Positions 46,343-54,434 of a stretch of DNA of 64,000 nucleotides are shown piece after piece. Origin of the DNA: Hydrogenibacillus sp. (lineage in GTDB: Bacteria; Bacillota; Bacilli; Thermicanales; DSM-22653); NCBI GenBank assembly GCA_014896255.1, contig JADBKT010000014.1, forward strand, positions 1-64,000. Direction: 5' to 3'. The position numbers and the translations under genes are program-made. Below the pieces are notes generated by a model. The model did not search any database, was not told the origin of the DNA, and saw only the letters and a list, made by a program, of their open reading frames with translations. The stretch's first letter is position 1. Each line of letters starts with the position of its first letter.

Positions 46343-47596
46343 TCATATAAACTCGCTCAACCAATTTTTTACTTTGGCCAACAAACCGCCGTCGGCATCC
46401 TCGCGGCGCATCGCCGCGCTCCGCTTGCTCCCCCGGGCGGCCGTTTTGACGCCGTCCGGCAGCCGGAACGCGTTGAAGCGCACCGCATATTCGATCATGC
46501 CGACCGCAGCGGCGAACGACGGATCGCGGACGCCGAGCTGGTCGGGATAAACGAGGCGGCTTTGCTCGTGGACAATCGAGCGGGCGAGCGGCAAAAAGCC
46601 GGGTATCGCGCTCGTGCCGCCGCTCCAGGCGATCCCCGCCGGCAGTCCCAGCTGACCCCGATCCGCCAAGGCATCGCGAATGAGCGTCAGCATCTCCACG
46701 AGGCGCGGTTCGATGATCTCGGCGAGTTCCACCTGCGAAAGCGCAAGCGGCGTCCCGCGGCCGACCTGCGGAACCTTGAACACGACGCTCTCCGCCGCAT
46801 CGCCGACGGTACTCGTCCCGTGCTTCAATTTCAGCTCTTCGGCGACCTCCAGAGACGTCCCCAGTCCGTGGGCGATGTCGTGCGTGACGTACGCGCCGCC
46901 GAAGGGCAAGACGAACAGATCGCGGAGCACGTCCTCCTGCCAGACGGCGACCGTCGTCGTCTGCGCGCCCATGTCGATCGCCACCGTCCCCGCCGCGCGC
47001 TCGTCGCCCTCGAGGAGCGCCCAGCCGGCGCCGTAAGCCGGCAGGACGAGGGCGTACGGTTCGACGTCGGCCCGCTCGAGCGTCCTAAGCACGTTATGTA
47101 TCGCCGTCCGCGAGGCGCTCACCAAGCTGCCGGTCATCTCCAGGCGCATCCCCAGCATGCCGCGCGGATCGCGCACACCGCTCAAACTGTCGACGGCAAA
47201 CGCGGACGGTACGACGTCGATGATCACCCGATCCGGCGGTAAGTTCACGATCTTCGCCGCTTCGATCACGCGATCGACATCGTCCTGGCGGATCTCCCGA
47301 TCGTCGTGGCCGACGGCGACGACGCCCTTCGTTTCCATCAGCGCGACGCTCTCTCCGCCCACGCCGACAAACGCCCCATGAATCGGGCGGTCGATCATCC
47401 GCTCCGCCTGTTCCACCACCGTGCGGATCTGCGCCCCTGCGGCCTCGATGTCGACGACCGCGCCCTTTTTGACGCCCTGGGAAGGCGCCGAGCCGACGCC
47501 GACGACGTGATAGGCGCCGCCCGTCCACTCGGCGACGACGAGACGAATTTTATATGAACCCAGATCCAATGCGGCAAGATATTGCGGTTCTCCCAT
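46343..47596 (-). CDS. ftsA: Cell division protein FtsA
   Basis: FtsA is an actin-like ATPase that tethers FtsZ to the membrane and recruits later divisome proteins. The 417-aa protein starts at ATG 47596 (GGAGGTG SD). It shows LAALDLGSYKIRLVVAEW (phosphate 1), HGAFVGVGGESVAL, the 1C subdomain, AGTVAIDMGAQTTTVAVW (phosphate 2), and GIAWSGGTSAIPGFLPLA. The C-terminal amphipathic membrane-targeting helix LLAKVKNWLSEFI is present. It lies between divIB and ftsZ, without the sbp/ylxW/ylxX genes seen in Bacillus. Confidence 0.96.
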   Translation of the reverse strand: MGEPQYLAALDLGSYKIRLVVAEWTGGAYHVVGVGSAPSQGVKKGAVVDIEAAGAQIRTVVEQAERMIDRPIHGAFVGVGGESVALMETKGVVAVGHDDREIRQDDVDRVIEAAKIVNLPPDRVIIDVVPSAFAVDSLSGVRDPRGMLGMRLEMTGSLVSASRTAIHNVLRTLERADVEPYALVLPAYGAGWALLEGDERAAGTVAIDMGAQTTTVAVWQEDVLRDLFVLPFGGAYVTHDIAHGLGTSLEVAEELKLKHGTSTVGDAAESVVFKVPQVGRGTPLALSQVELAEIIEPRLVEMLTLIRDALADRGQLGLPAGIAWSGGTSAIPGFLPLARSIVHEQSRLVYPDQLGVRDPSFAAAVGMIEYAVRFNAFRLPDGVKTAARGSKRSAAMRREDADGGLLAKVKNWLSEFI

Positions 47597-47619
47597 GTGT
47601 GGCACCTCCGATTGTGGAT

Positions 47620-48324
47620 TCATTCGACACGGGAGGGCGGTTTTCCTTTTTCATCCGCGTCTTGGCCTTCACCATTTTTTGTCAGTCGCTCATAAGAGAC
47701 GAAATACGATCCTTCCCCCAGCAGATAGAGCCGACCGCGAGCATCGTCCGGCACGGCGGCGAGCAGTTCCGGCACATGCGGCATCAGGCGCTCGAAATCC
47801 TCCGGCGCCACGACGACCTCATCGCCGTTTTGCAAAAACACATGGAGGCGATCTTTCTCCGTATCGAAGGTAATCTCTGAAAGTTCTTCATATACGGATG
47901 CCGGGAAACCGCCGAGCGAGCGCGCGAGCGCTTCCGCCGTCCGTTCGTCGATCGAGCCGCCGAACCAGACGACGTCCGTCGGCACTTTCCCGCGCCGCGA
48001 AAAAACCCCCGTCTCCAACCACAATCCCCCATCTGCGCTCATGGCCACCGGGCGCGCCTCGCGCACCTCAAGCAGAAGGCGGTTCGGGAAACGGTAGTGA
48101 ACGCGCGCCTCGACAAATTCGCCGGAGTCCAAGAGCCGCCCGCGCACCGCCTGAGGCCGGATGAAGATCGCATCCCCGGGGTGAACGCCGGCGATATCTT
48201 CGACGGTCTCCGGCTGAAGCCGCACCGCGCCTTGTACGTCCACCGTCTGAAAACGGCTGTAGGGCGACCGCAAGAACGCCAGCACGACGAGCAGTACAAA
48301 AAAAAGAAGGGCGAGGCGGCGCAT
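47620..48324 (-). CDS. divIB: Cell division protein DivIB/FtsQ
   Basis: This bitopic divisome protein of 234 aa has a very short cytoplasmic start (MRRL), one membrane helix (LALLFFVLLVVLAFL), a POTRA domain (FQTVDVQGAVRLQPETVEDIAGVHPGDAIFIRPQAVRGRLLDSGEFVEARVHYRFPNRLLLEVREARPVAM) and a beta domain ending in a charged tail. It forms a complex with FtsL and DivIC. ATG 48324 has an AGGAGG SD. A promoter and an upstream terminator show that divIB-ftsA-ftsZ can be transcribed independently of murA. Confidence 0.93.
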   Translation of the reverse strand: MRRLALLFFVLLVVLAFLRSPYSRFQTVDVQGAVRLQPETVEDIAGVHPGDAIFIRPQAVRGRLLDSGEFVEARVHYRFPNRLLLEVREARPVAMSADGGLWLETGVFSRRGKVPTDVVWFGGSIDERTAEALARSLGGFPASVYEELSEITFDTEKDRLHVFLQNGDEVVVAPEDFERLMPHVPELLAAVPDDARGRLYLLGEGSYFVSYERLTKNGEGQDADEKGKPPSRVE

Positions 48325-48350
48325 CGGACAAACCTCCTATGTTCATTATC

Positions 48351-48379
48351 AGTTTACGCGTTTTTTACGTGAAGCTCAA
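48351..48379 (-). promoter_or_regulatory. Promoter for divIB-ftsA-ftsZ
   Basis: TTGAGC and TAAACT are separated by 17 nt on the minus strand, 27 nt before divIB and downstream of the murA terminator. Confidence 0.55.
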
Positions 48380-48416
48380 TAGGATATGCGGATCACCCCC
48401 CGGAGATGAATATAGT

Positions 48417-48440
48417 AAAAAGGTCCCAATACGGGACCTT
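48417..48440 (-). terminator. Intrinsic terminator of murA
   Basis: Minus-strand AAGGTCCC-GTATT-GGGACCTTTTT forms an 8-bp stem with a short T-tract, 13 nt after the murA stop. Confidence 0.8.
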
Positions 48441-48453
48441 GGTCGTGATGTCA

Positions 48454-49731
48454 TTACTGGGCCAAGAGCGTCTTCATCGGCACGCGTTCGATGCGCGCGC
48501 CGAGGCCGCAAAGCGCCGTTTCCAAGTCGCTGTACCCCCGGTCGACGTGATGGGCGCCATCGACGATCGTCATCCCCTCTGCGGCCAATCCCGCCATCAC
48601 GAGCGACGCGCCGGCACGCAGGTCCGTCGCCTTGACGCGCGCGCCGACGAGGCGCGCCGGTCCGCGGATGACGACGGTGTGATAATCGACGACGATGTTC
48701 GCGCCCATCTTCACCAATTCCGGAATGTGTCTGAAGCGCCCGTCGAAGACCGTCTCCATGACCACGCTCGTGCCCTCCGCCATCGTCAGGTAAGCGACGA
48801 GCTGCGGCTGCATGTCGGTCGGAAAACCGGGATGCGGCGACGTCGACAATTTGTGCACCGCACGGTACGGACGCACGCCTTTAACGTGCAGGCGGTCGGC
48901 GTAAACGTCGATCCGGGCGCCGGTTTTGTGAACAACGTCGATCACCGCTTCGAGGTGCTCCGGAATCACGTTTTCGATCCATACGTCCCCCTCGGTCATC
49001 GCCGCTGCCGCCAAATACGTTCCGGCGACGATACGGTCGGGGATGATTCGATAACGCTCTACGGGATGAAGCGCGCCCACCCCCTCGATGACGATGGCGT
49101 GCGTTCCGGCGCCGCGCACGCGGGCCCCCATGGCGTTTAAGAATCGTTCCAAGTCCTGGATCTCCGGCTCCCGCGCCGCGTTCACGATGCGCGTCGTGCC
49201 TTCGGCCAAAACGGCGGCCATCATGATGTTCTCCGTCGCCCCGACGCTCGGGTAGTCGAGGACGATCGTCGATCCTTTGAGTTTCGGCGCACGACAGAGG
49301 ATCGTTCCGCCGTATTCGTGAATGTTGACATTGAGTTTTTGCAGTCCCTCGATGTGCAGATCGATCGGCCGCGATCCGATGGCGCAGCCGCCGGGATACC
49401 CGAGGACCGCTTCACCGGTTCGCGCGACGAGCGGGCCCATCAAGAAAATCGAGGAGCGCATCTGGCTCATGAGCAGTTCCGGGACGACATTGGACGAAAG
49501 CGTCGATGTATCGATGAAAAGCCGCTCGCCTTGGCGCCGAACCTGCACGCCCAGCGCGGCCAAGATGTCGATCATCGTCCGAATGTCCAGAAGATCGGGG
49601 ACGTTTTCCAACACATACGTTCCACCGGTCAGGAGGGTGGCGGCCATGATCGGCAGGGCCGCATTCTTGGCCCCGTGCACCCCGACGGCGCCGGACAGGC
49701 GGGCGCCGCCTTCGATGACGAACGACTCCAA
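48454..49731 (-). CDS. murA: UDP-N-acetylglucosamine 1-carboxyvinyltransferase
   Basis: This enzyme transfers enolpyruvate from PEP to UDP-GlcNAc, the first committed step of peptidoglycan synthesis. The 425-aa protein shows LSGAVGVHGAKNAALPIMAATLL with the catalytic lysine-asparagine pair, MRSSIFLMGPLVAR, the fosfomycin-sensitive cysteine in YPGGCAIGSRPIDLH, PSVGATENIMMAAVLAEG, FPTDMQPQ and DLRAGASLVMAGLAAEG. A TTG start (SD GGAGGTG) immediately follows murB. Placement of murA between murB and divIB occurs in several thermophilic Bacillales. Confidence 0.97.
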   Translation of the reverse strand: MESFVIEGGARLSGAVGVHGAKNAALPIMAATLLTGGTYVLENVPDLLDIRTMIDILAALGVQVRRQGERLFIDTSTLSSNVVPELLMSQMRSSIFLMGPLVARTGEAVLGYPGGCAIGSRPIDLHIEGLQKLNVNIHEYGGTILCRAPKLKGSTIVLDYPSVGATENIMMAAVLAEGTTRIVNAAREPEIQDLERFLNAMGARVRGAGTHAIVIEGVGALHPVERYRIIPDRIVAGTYLAAAAMTEGDVWIENVIPEHLEAVIDVVHKTGARIDVYADRLHVKGVRPYRAVHKLSTSPHPGFPTDMQPQLVAYLTMAEGTSVVMETVFDGRFRHIPELVKMGANIVVDYHTVVIRGPARLVGARVKATDLRAGASLVMAGLAAEGMTIVDGAHHVDRGYSDLETALCGLGARIERVPMKTLLAQ

Positions 49732-49746
49732 CCGGGCGCACCTCCG

Positions 49747-50652
49747 CTACCCCTCGCCCACCACCCGCACTTCTGTCTCTAGCGCGTACCCAAAGCGCTC
49801 GCGCACACAACGCCGGATCTCTTCGATCAAACGAAGGACGTCCTGGGCGCGCGCGTCGCCGGTATTGACGATGAAATTGGCGTGCATCGGGGAGACTTGT
49901 GCTCCGCCGATACGCGCCCCTTTGAGCCCACAAGCCTCGATCAACCGCGCCGCAAAGTCCCCCGGAGGGTTGCGGAACACGCTTCCGGCACAGCGTTCCT
50001 TAAGCGGCTGCGTGCGCAGGCGATACGCCTTGAGCCCCATCATCCGCTCCCGGATCCGCTCCGGATCCCCTTCCGTCAGGCGAAAAAACGCCCGCGTGAC
50101 GATCCCCGGCCGCGCCTGAAGCACGCTGGTGCGATACGCAAAATCGAGCTCCGAGGCTGAAAGACGCTCCGTCCGGCCGTCCGCCCAGACGATCTCCGCC
50201 GACTCCAGAACCGCTTGGATACTTTTGCCGTGCGCGCCGGCATTCATGAACACGGCTCCGCCGATGGAGCCGGGAATCCCGCCGGCGAACTCCAGTCCGG
50301 AAAGACCGATGCGGGCCGTCTCCGCGGCCAAGCGTACGAGCGAATACGCCGCGCCGACTTCGACCGACCGACCGTTGACCGTTTTGTGTTGAAACGCTTC
50401 TCCAAGCCGAATGACAACCCCGCGGAGGCCGCCATCGCGGACGAGCAGATTGGACCCTTTGCCGAGGACAAACCACGGCACGCCGGCCGAGAAGAGAAAC
50501 TGCATCAGTCGCACGAGCGACGGCATATCGCGAGGAACGACAAGCACATCGGCCGGTCCTCCGATCTCCCACGTCGTTAGCGACTTCATCGACGCATCGC
50601 GCTCAACCCGACCGACGTCCAGCTCGATGAGGCGCCTCATCCAATCGCGCAT
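49747..50652 (-). CDS. murB: UDP-N-acetylenolpyruvoylglucosamine reductase
   Basis: This FAD enzyme reduces the enolpyruvyl product of MurA to UDP-MurNAc with NADPH. The 301-aa type II MurB shows TTWEIGGPADVLVVPRD, VLGKGSNLLVRDGGLRGVVIRL, GLEFAGGIPGSIGGAVFMNAGAHGKSI, AYRTSVLQ and CAGSVFRNPPGDFAARLIEACGLKGARIGGAQVSPMHANFIVN with the catalytic serine and glutamate region. A GGGAGGAAG SD precedes the ATG. In Bacillus, murG sits directly before murB. Here a 125-nt gap without coding sequence separates murB from the spoVE-type gene. Confidence 0.96.
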   Translation of the reverse strand: MRDWMRRLIELDVGRVERDASMKSLTTWEIGGPADVLVVPRDMPSLVRLMQFLFSAGVPWFVLGKGSNLLVRDGGLRGVVIRLGEAFQHKTVNGRSVEVGAAYSLVRLAAETARIGLSGLEFAGGIPGSIGGAVFMNAGAHGKSIQAVLESAEIVWADGRTERLSASELDFAYRTSVLQARPGIVTRAFFRLTEGDPERIRERMMGLKAYRLRTQPLKERCAGSVFRNPPGDFAARLIEACGLKGARIGGAQVSPMHANFIVNTGDARAQDVLRLIEEIRRCVRERFGYALETEVRVVGEG

Positions 50653-50777
50653 GGCGGTCTTCCTCCCTCAGGGTCACTGTACCATATGCGATGCGCGCCC
50701 AGACGGTGACAAACGCCCATCCACGCCTGCGGCACGTCCCATAGCCTTGCTGCCGAGCGCCGCGAAGATCCCCCACC

Positions 50778-51905
50778 TTACACCGGGAGTCTGCAGCGCA
50801 AAATATTGTGCACGACGCCGAGGCCGGCGAGCACGATCACCAGTGAAGAGCCGCCGGCCGACAAGAGCGGCAGGGTGATGCCCGTCACCGGAAGCAGCCC
50901 CGTGACCACACCGATGTTGATCAATACTTGTACGGCGACCATCGCCGTGATGCCGACGGCGACGTACGCGCCGAAGGCATCCGGAGCGTACAACGCGGCG
51001 ACCGTTCCCCGCCAGACGACCACGCCGAACAAAACCACGACCGTCACCGCGCCGATGAAACCGAGTTCCTCCGCGGCGATGGAAAAAATAAAGTCGTTGT
51101 AAGGCTCCGGCAAGTACGCGTACTTCTGACGACTCATACCGAGTCCCAGGCCCAAAAGCCCGCCGGGACCGATGGCCAAGAGCGACTGGATCGTCTGATA
51201 TCCCGAGCCGAGCGGATCTTGCCACGGATCCAGATAGGCGGCGATACGCGCGATGCGGTACGGCGCGGCGATGATGAGCGCGGCAAACCCGGCGGCGCCG
51301 GCGGCGGCGAACAGCGAAAGGTGCCAAAGACGCACGCCGGCGACGAACATCATGATCACCGCCGAAGCCAAAAGCACCGTTCCCGTCCCGAGATCCGGCT
51401 GCAGCATGATCAAGGCAAAAAAGACGGCGGCCGTCAAAAGCGGCGGCAAAAACCCCCGCCAAAACGACGTGATCCGATGTCCGTTCCGTTCCAGCCAAAA
51501 GGCCAAAAAGACGATCAGTGCCAGCTTGGCGAATTCTGAGGGCTGCAGGGAAAAGGCGCCGATGCCGATCCAGCTGCGGGCTCCGCCGCGCACGACCCCG
51601 ATACCGGGGACGAGCACGAGCATGAGCAGCGCCAGAGCGAGGAACAACAACGTGCGCGCATGCTCACGGTACCGTCCGTAATCGACGTTCGCCGCGGTAA
51701 AGAAGGCGATGAGTCCGATCACCGCGAACAGCGCCTGGCGTTTCGCATAATAGAACGGATCGCCGAACTCGTGGGCGGCGATCGCCGCACTCGAACTGTA
51801 CACCATCACCACTCCGATGAGGATGAGCCCCAACACAGCAACGGTGAGAGAGGCGTCAACGCCTCGTCCCGAAATTCGCCGAACCGGTCGCGTGCTCGCC
51901 GCCAT
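50778..51905 (-). CDS. spoVE: SEDS-family glycan polymerase (SpoVE/FtsW)
   Basis: This polytopic membrane protein of 375 aa has ten helices. It is a SEDS peptidoglycan polymerase acting with a class B PBP at the septum or in the spore cortex. Motifs are GARSWIGIGAFSLQPSEFAKLALIVFLA, MLQPDLGTG, AYLDPWQDPLGSGYQTIQSLLAIGPGGLLGLGLGMSRQKYAYLPEPYNDFIFSIAAEELGF and NIGVVTGLLPVTGITLPLLSAGGSSL. ATG 51905 has an AAAGGAGG SD and overlaps the murD tail by 50 nt. Position between murD and murB matches spoVE, but sequence alone does not separate SpoVE from FtsW; it may serve both roles. Confidence 0.9.
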   Translation of the reverse strand: MAASTRPVRRISGRGVDASLTVAVLGLILIGVVMVYSSSAAIAAHEFGDPFYYAKRQALFAVIGLIAFFTAANVDYGRYREHARTLLFLALALLMLVLVPGIGVVRGGARSWIGIGAFSLQPSEFAKLALIVFLAFWLERNGHRITSFWRGFLPPLLTAAVFFALIMLQPDLGTGTVLLASAVIMMFVAGVRLWHLSLFAAAGAAGFAALIIAAPYRIARIAAYLDPWQDPLGSGYQTIQSLLAIGPGGLLGLGLGMSRQKYAYLPEPYNDFIFSIAAEELGFIGAVTVVVLFGVVVWRGTVAALYAPDAFGAYVAVGITAMVAVQVLINIGVVTGLLPVTGITLPLLSAGGSSLVIVLAGLGVVHNILRCRLPV

Positions 51906-53412
51906 CGCCGTCCTCCTTTCCGCCGAGTCCCCAAACGGCGTCCTTGAACCGGCGTCCGCGCACCTCGAACGAGGGAAACATGTCCCAGGACGCGCAACCC
52001 GGAGAGAATAAGACGACATCGCCGGGTCGGGCAGCGCGCCAGGCCGCCGAAACCGCTTCTTCCACCCCGCCGACCGCATCCACGGCCGAAAGCCCCGCCG
52101 CCTCCGCTTCCCGCTTAAGCCGCATCGCCGTCTCTCCGTAAACGATCATGCGCCGAACGCGTGTCCGCCAGAACGGCACGAGCGGCGCGAACGATTCTCC
52201 GCGCTCCAGCCCCCCGGCGATCAGCACGACCGGCGCGGAGAAAGCGGCGAGGGCCGACGCCGTGGCCTCCGGGTTCGTCGATTTGGCGTCGTTGTAGAAG
52301 CGGACGCCGGCGAGATCCCGGACGAATTCCAGCCGATGCTCGATCCCTCGAAAAGCCGACACCGCCCGCCGTACGGCGACGACCTGGGCACCGGCGGCAA
52401 GGGCACAAGCCGCCGCGGCCGCCGCGTTCTCCACGTTGTGCCGGCCCAAAACGGCCAGATCGGCGGACGAAAAGAGCACCGTCCGCGTTTCGCCGCGTAC
52501 CCAGACGACCGCAGCTTCGCGCGCCGCCGGCCCTTCTCCTCTGCGAAGGGGCACGGCGTAAACGCCGTCGGCGACCGGCGCCGCACCCGCGCGGCGATGC
52601 ATGCCCCCGTTTCCGCCGTACTCGCTTTCGTCCTCGACCCACCCGAATCTCCACCAAGAAGCGCCCGTCGAAGCCAACCGCTCGGCGAACACAGCTCCCA
52701 GGCCATGCGCCGGCAAGATCGCCCTTCCCTCCGGAGCGAGCCGAGCGAACAGCCGCCATTTGGACTCCACGTAGTCGTCCATCGTCTCGTGGTAATCCAG
52801 ATGATGCGGAAACAGGTTCGTAAGCACGGCGATGTCGGCGCGGAAGCGATCGACGCCCCGCAGTTGAAAGCTGGACAACTCCAGCACCGTCGTCGTATGC
52901 GGCGAAAGCGACTCGACGACGGCACTCAGCGGCTCGCCGATGTTCCCCGCCAACACAACGGACATTCCGCTTTCGCGGAGCATGTGGGCGACGAGCGTCG
53001 CCGTCGTCGTCTTGCCGTTCGACCCGGTGATCCCGATCATTCGGCCGCGGGCGACGTGATAGGCGACCTCGATCTCCGTCACCACCGGGATCCCTCGGGC
53101 GAAGGCCGCCTGCACATACGGATGGCGATAGGGAATGCCCGGATTTTTGACCACGAGTTCAATACGCCCGGCGAGCGGGCCCTTGCCCTCATCAAACACG
53201 TCGTCCGCCGGGGGCTCGCCGAGGATGACGCGCACCCCCGACGCCTCAAGCACCGGCAACCAAGGATGCGGTCCTGGCGCGCGCTCGCTGAGCGCCACCT
53301 CGGCATCGAGACGCCGAAGCAACCGGGCGACGGCCACTCCGCTCTTGCCCGCGCCGAGGACGAGCACTCTACGGCCACCATAGCGCGCCCGGGCCGAAGC
53401 CAGATCCCCCAT
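51856..53412 (-). CDS. murD: UDP-N-acetylmuramoylalanine--D-glutamate ligase
   Basis: This ligase adds D-glutamate to UDP-MurNAc-L-Ala using ATP. The protein is 518 aa from ATG 53412 (GGGGAGGG SD), about 65 residues longer than B. subtilis MurD. The N-terminal domain has VLVLGAGKSGVAVARLLRRLDAEVALSE; the ATP domain has MIGITGSNGKTTTATLVAHML, LELSSFQL and TNLFPHHLDYHETMDDYVESK; the C-terminal domain has FYNDAKSTNPEAT and VLFSPGCASWDMF. Extra length lies in a loop (EDESEYGGNGGMHRRAGAAPVADG) and a C-terminal tail that overlaps spoVE. Confidence 0.96.
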   Translation of the reverse strand: MGDLASARARYGGRRVLVLGAGKSGVAVARLLRRLDAEVALSERAPGPHPWLPVLEASGVRVILGEPPADDVFDEGKGPLAGRIELVVKNPGIPYRHPYVQAAFARGIPVVTEIEVAYHVARGRMIGITGSNGKTTTATLVAHMLRESGMSVVLAGNIGEPLSAVVESLSPHTTTVLELSSFQLRGVDRFRADIAVLTNLFPHHLDYHETMDDYVESKWRLFARLAPEGRAILPAHGLGAVFAERLASTGASWWRFGWVEDESEYGGNGGMHRRAGAAPVADGVYAVPLRRGEGPAAREAAVVWVRGETRTVLFSSADLAVLGRHNVENAAAAAACALAAGAQVVAVRRAVSAFRGIEHRLEFVRDLAGVRFYNDAKSTNPEATASALAAFSAPVVLIAGGLERGESFAPLVPFWRTRVRRMIVYGETAMRLKREAEAAGLSAVDAVGGVEEAVSAAWRAARPGDVVLFSPGCASWDMFPSFEVRGRRFKDAVWGLGGKEDGDGGEHATGSANFGTRR

Positions 53413-53473
53413 CGCGCCTTCCCTCCCCGCATCCTTCCTGATCACGATCTTCCGCCTGATCCTATTGCGCCCG

Positions 53474-54433
53474 TTACCAGAAAATGAGCCAGAGGACGGC
53501 AGTTGCGGCCGCAAACGCCTCAAACGCCCAAAAAACGAAGACGACCCGCCATTCGCTCCAGCCGGCAAGTTCAAAATGGTGGTGCAGCGGACTCATGCGA
53601 AAAATCCGTTTGCCCCTCAGCTTAAACGACGCGACCTGCAAAATGACGCTGAGCGTCTCGACGACGAACAATCCTCCCAGCCAGACGAGCAACAGTTCCG
53701 TCTTGGTGAGAAGAGCCGACGCGGCGAGCGCCCCGCCGATGGCCAACGACCCGGTATCGCCCATAAACACCCGCGCCGGGTGCGCGTTGAAAAACAAAAA
53801 ACCGACGAGCGCGCCGGCGAGCGCGGCGTCGAAAACGGCAAGATCGAAACGCGAACCGTACCAGGCGATGATCGCGTAAGCCGCAAAAGCCACGGCCGCC
53901 GCGCCGGCGGCAAGGCCGTCCAACCCGTCGGTGATGTTGACGGCGTTCGTCGTGGCCAAAAAAATGAGCAGGATCCACAGCATAAAGCCCCAACCGATCT
54001 CAAAACGCCCGAAGGCATACGTCTCGAGCGTCGTCGAATAACCGCTCTGGATGTACTGAACATAAAAAACAGCGGCGATCAACGTTTGGGCGATGAGTTT
54101 CTGCCGCGCCGTAAGCCCCAGATTGCGCCGGAAGGCGATCTTGATGCCGTCGTCCAGTCCCCCGACGATGCCGTAGGCGACAAAGGCAAAGGCGGCCAAA
54201 AACAGCTCGGAAGACGGATAGGCGAACAGAAACGCCGAAAGCAGAGCGGCGGGCACGAATATCAGGCCGCCCATCGTCGGCGTCCCCGCTTTCTTCAGAT
54301 GCCACGCCGGTCCTTCGTCGCGGATCGTCTGCCCGAATTTCCACCGGCGAAGAAGCGGGATGACGATCGGTCCGACGATCAGCGCGGCGAGCAAGGCCAG
54401 CGCAAACGCCGCGCTGAGAATGCGAATCGGCAT
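53474..54433 (-). CDS. mraY: Phospho-N-acetylmuramoyl-pentapeptide transferase
   Basis: This integral membrane enzyme moves phospho-MurNAc-pentapeptide to undecaprenyl phosphate, making lipid I. The 319-aa protein has about ten helices. Motifs are HLKKAGTPTMGGLIFV, YGIVGGLDDGIKIAFRRNLGLTARQKLIAQ with the catalytic Asp pair, TNAVNITDGLDGLAAGAA, FNAHPARVFMGDTGSLAIGG and FRMSPLHHHFELAGWSEWRVV with the HHH motif. The start ATG follows GGAGGGGTG, 1 nt after the murF stop. The lipid II synthase MurG that would act next is not encoded in this cluster. Confidence 0.97.
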   Translation of the reverse strand: MPIRILSAAFALALLAALIVGPIVIPLLRRWKFGQTIRDEGPAWHLKKAGTPTMGGLIFVPAALLSAFLFAYPSSELFLAAFAFVAYGIVGGLDDGIKIAFRRNLGLTARQKLIAQTLIAAVFYVQYIQSGYSTTLETYAFGRFEIGWGFMLWILLIFLATTNAVNITDGLDGLAAGAAAVAFAAYAIIAWYGSRFDLAVFDAALAGALVGFLFFNAHPARVFMGDTGSLAIGGALAASALLTKTELLLVWLGGLFVVETLSVILQVASFKLRGKRIFRMSPLHHHFELAGWSEWRVVFVFWAFEAFAAATAVLWLIFW

Positions 54434-54434
54434 C

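Noticed and set aside
50653-50777. Possible promoter for murB (TTGTCA with a TATGGT-like box)
   Set aside because: Spacing (20 nt) and the -10 match are poor; read-through from the upstream dcw genes is sufficient.
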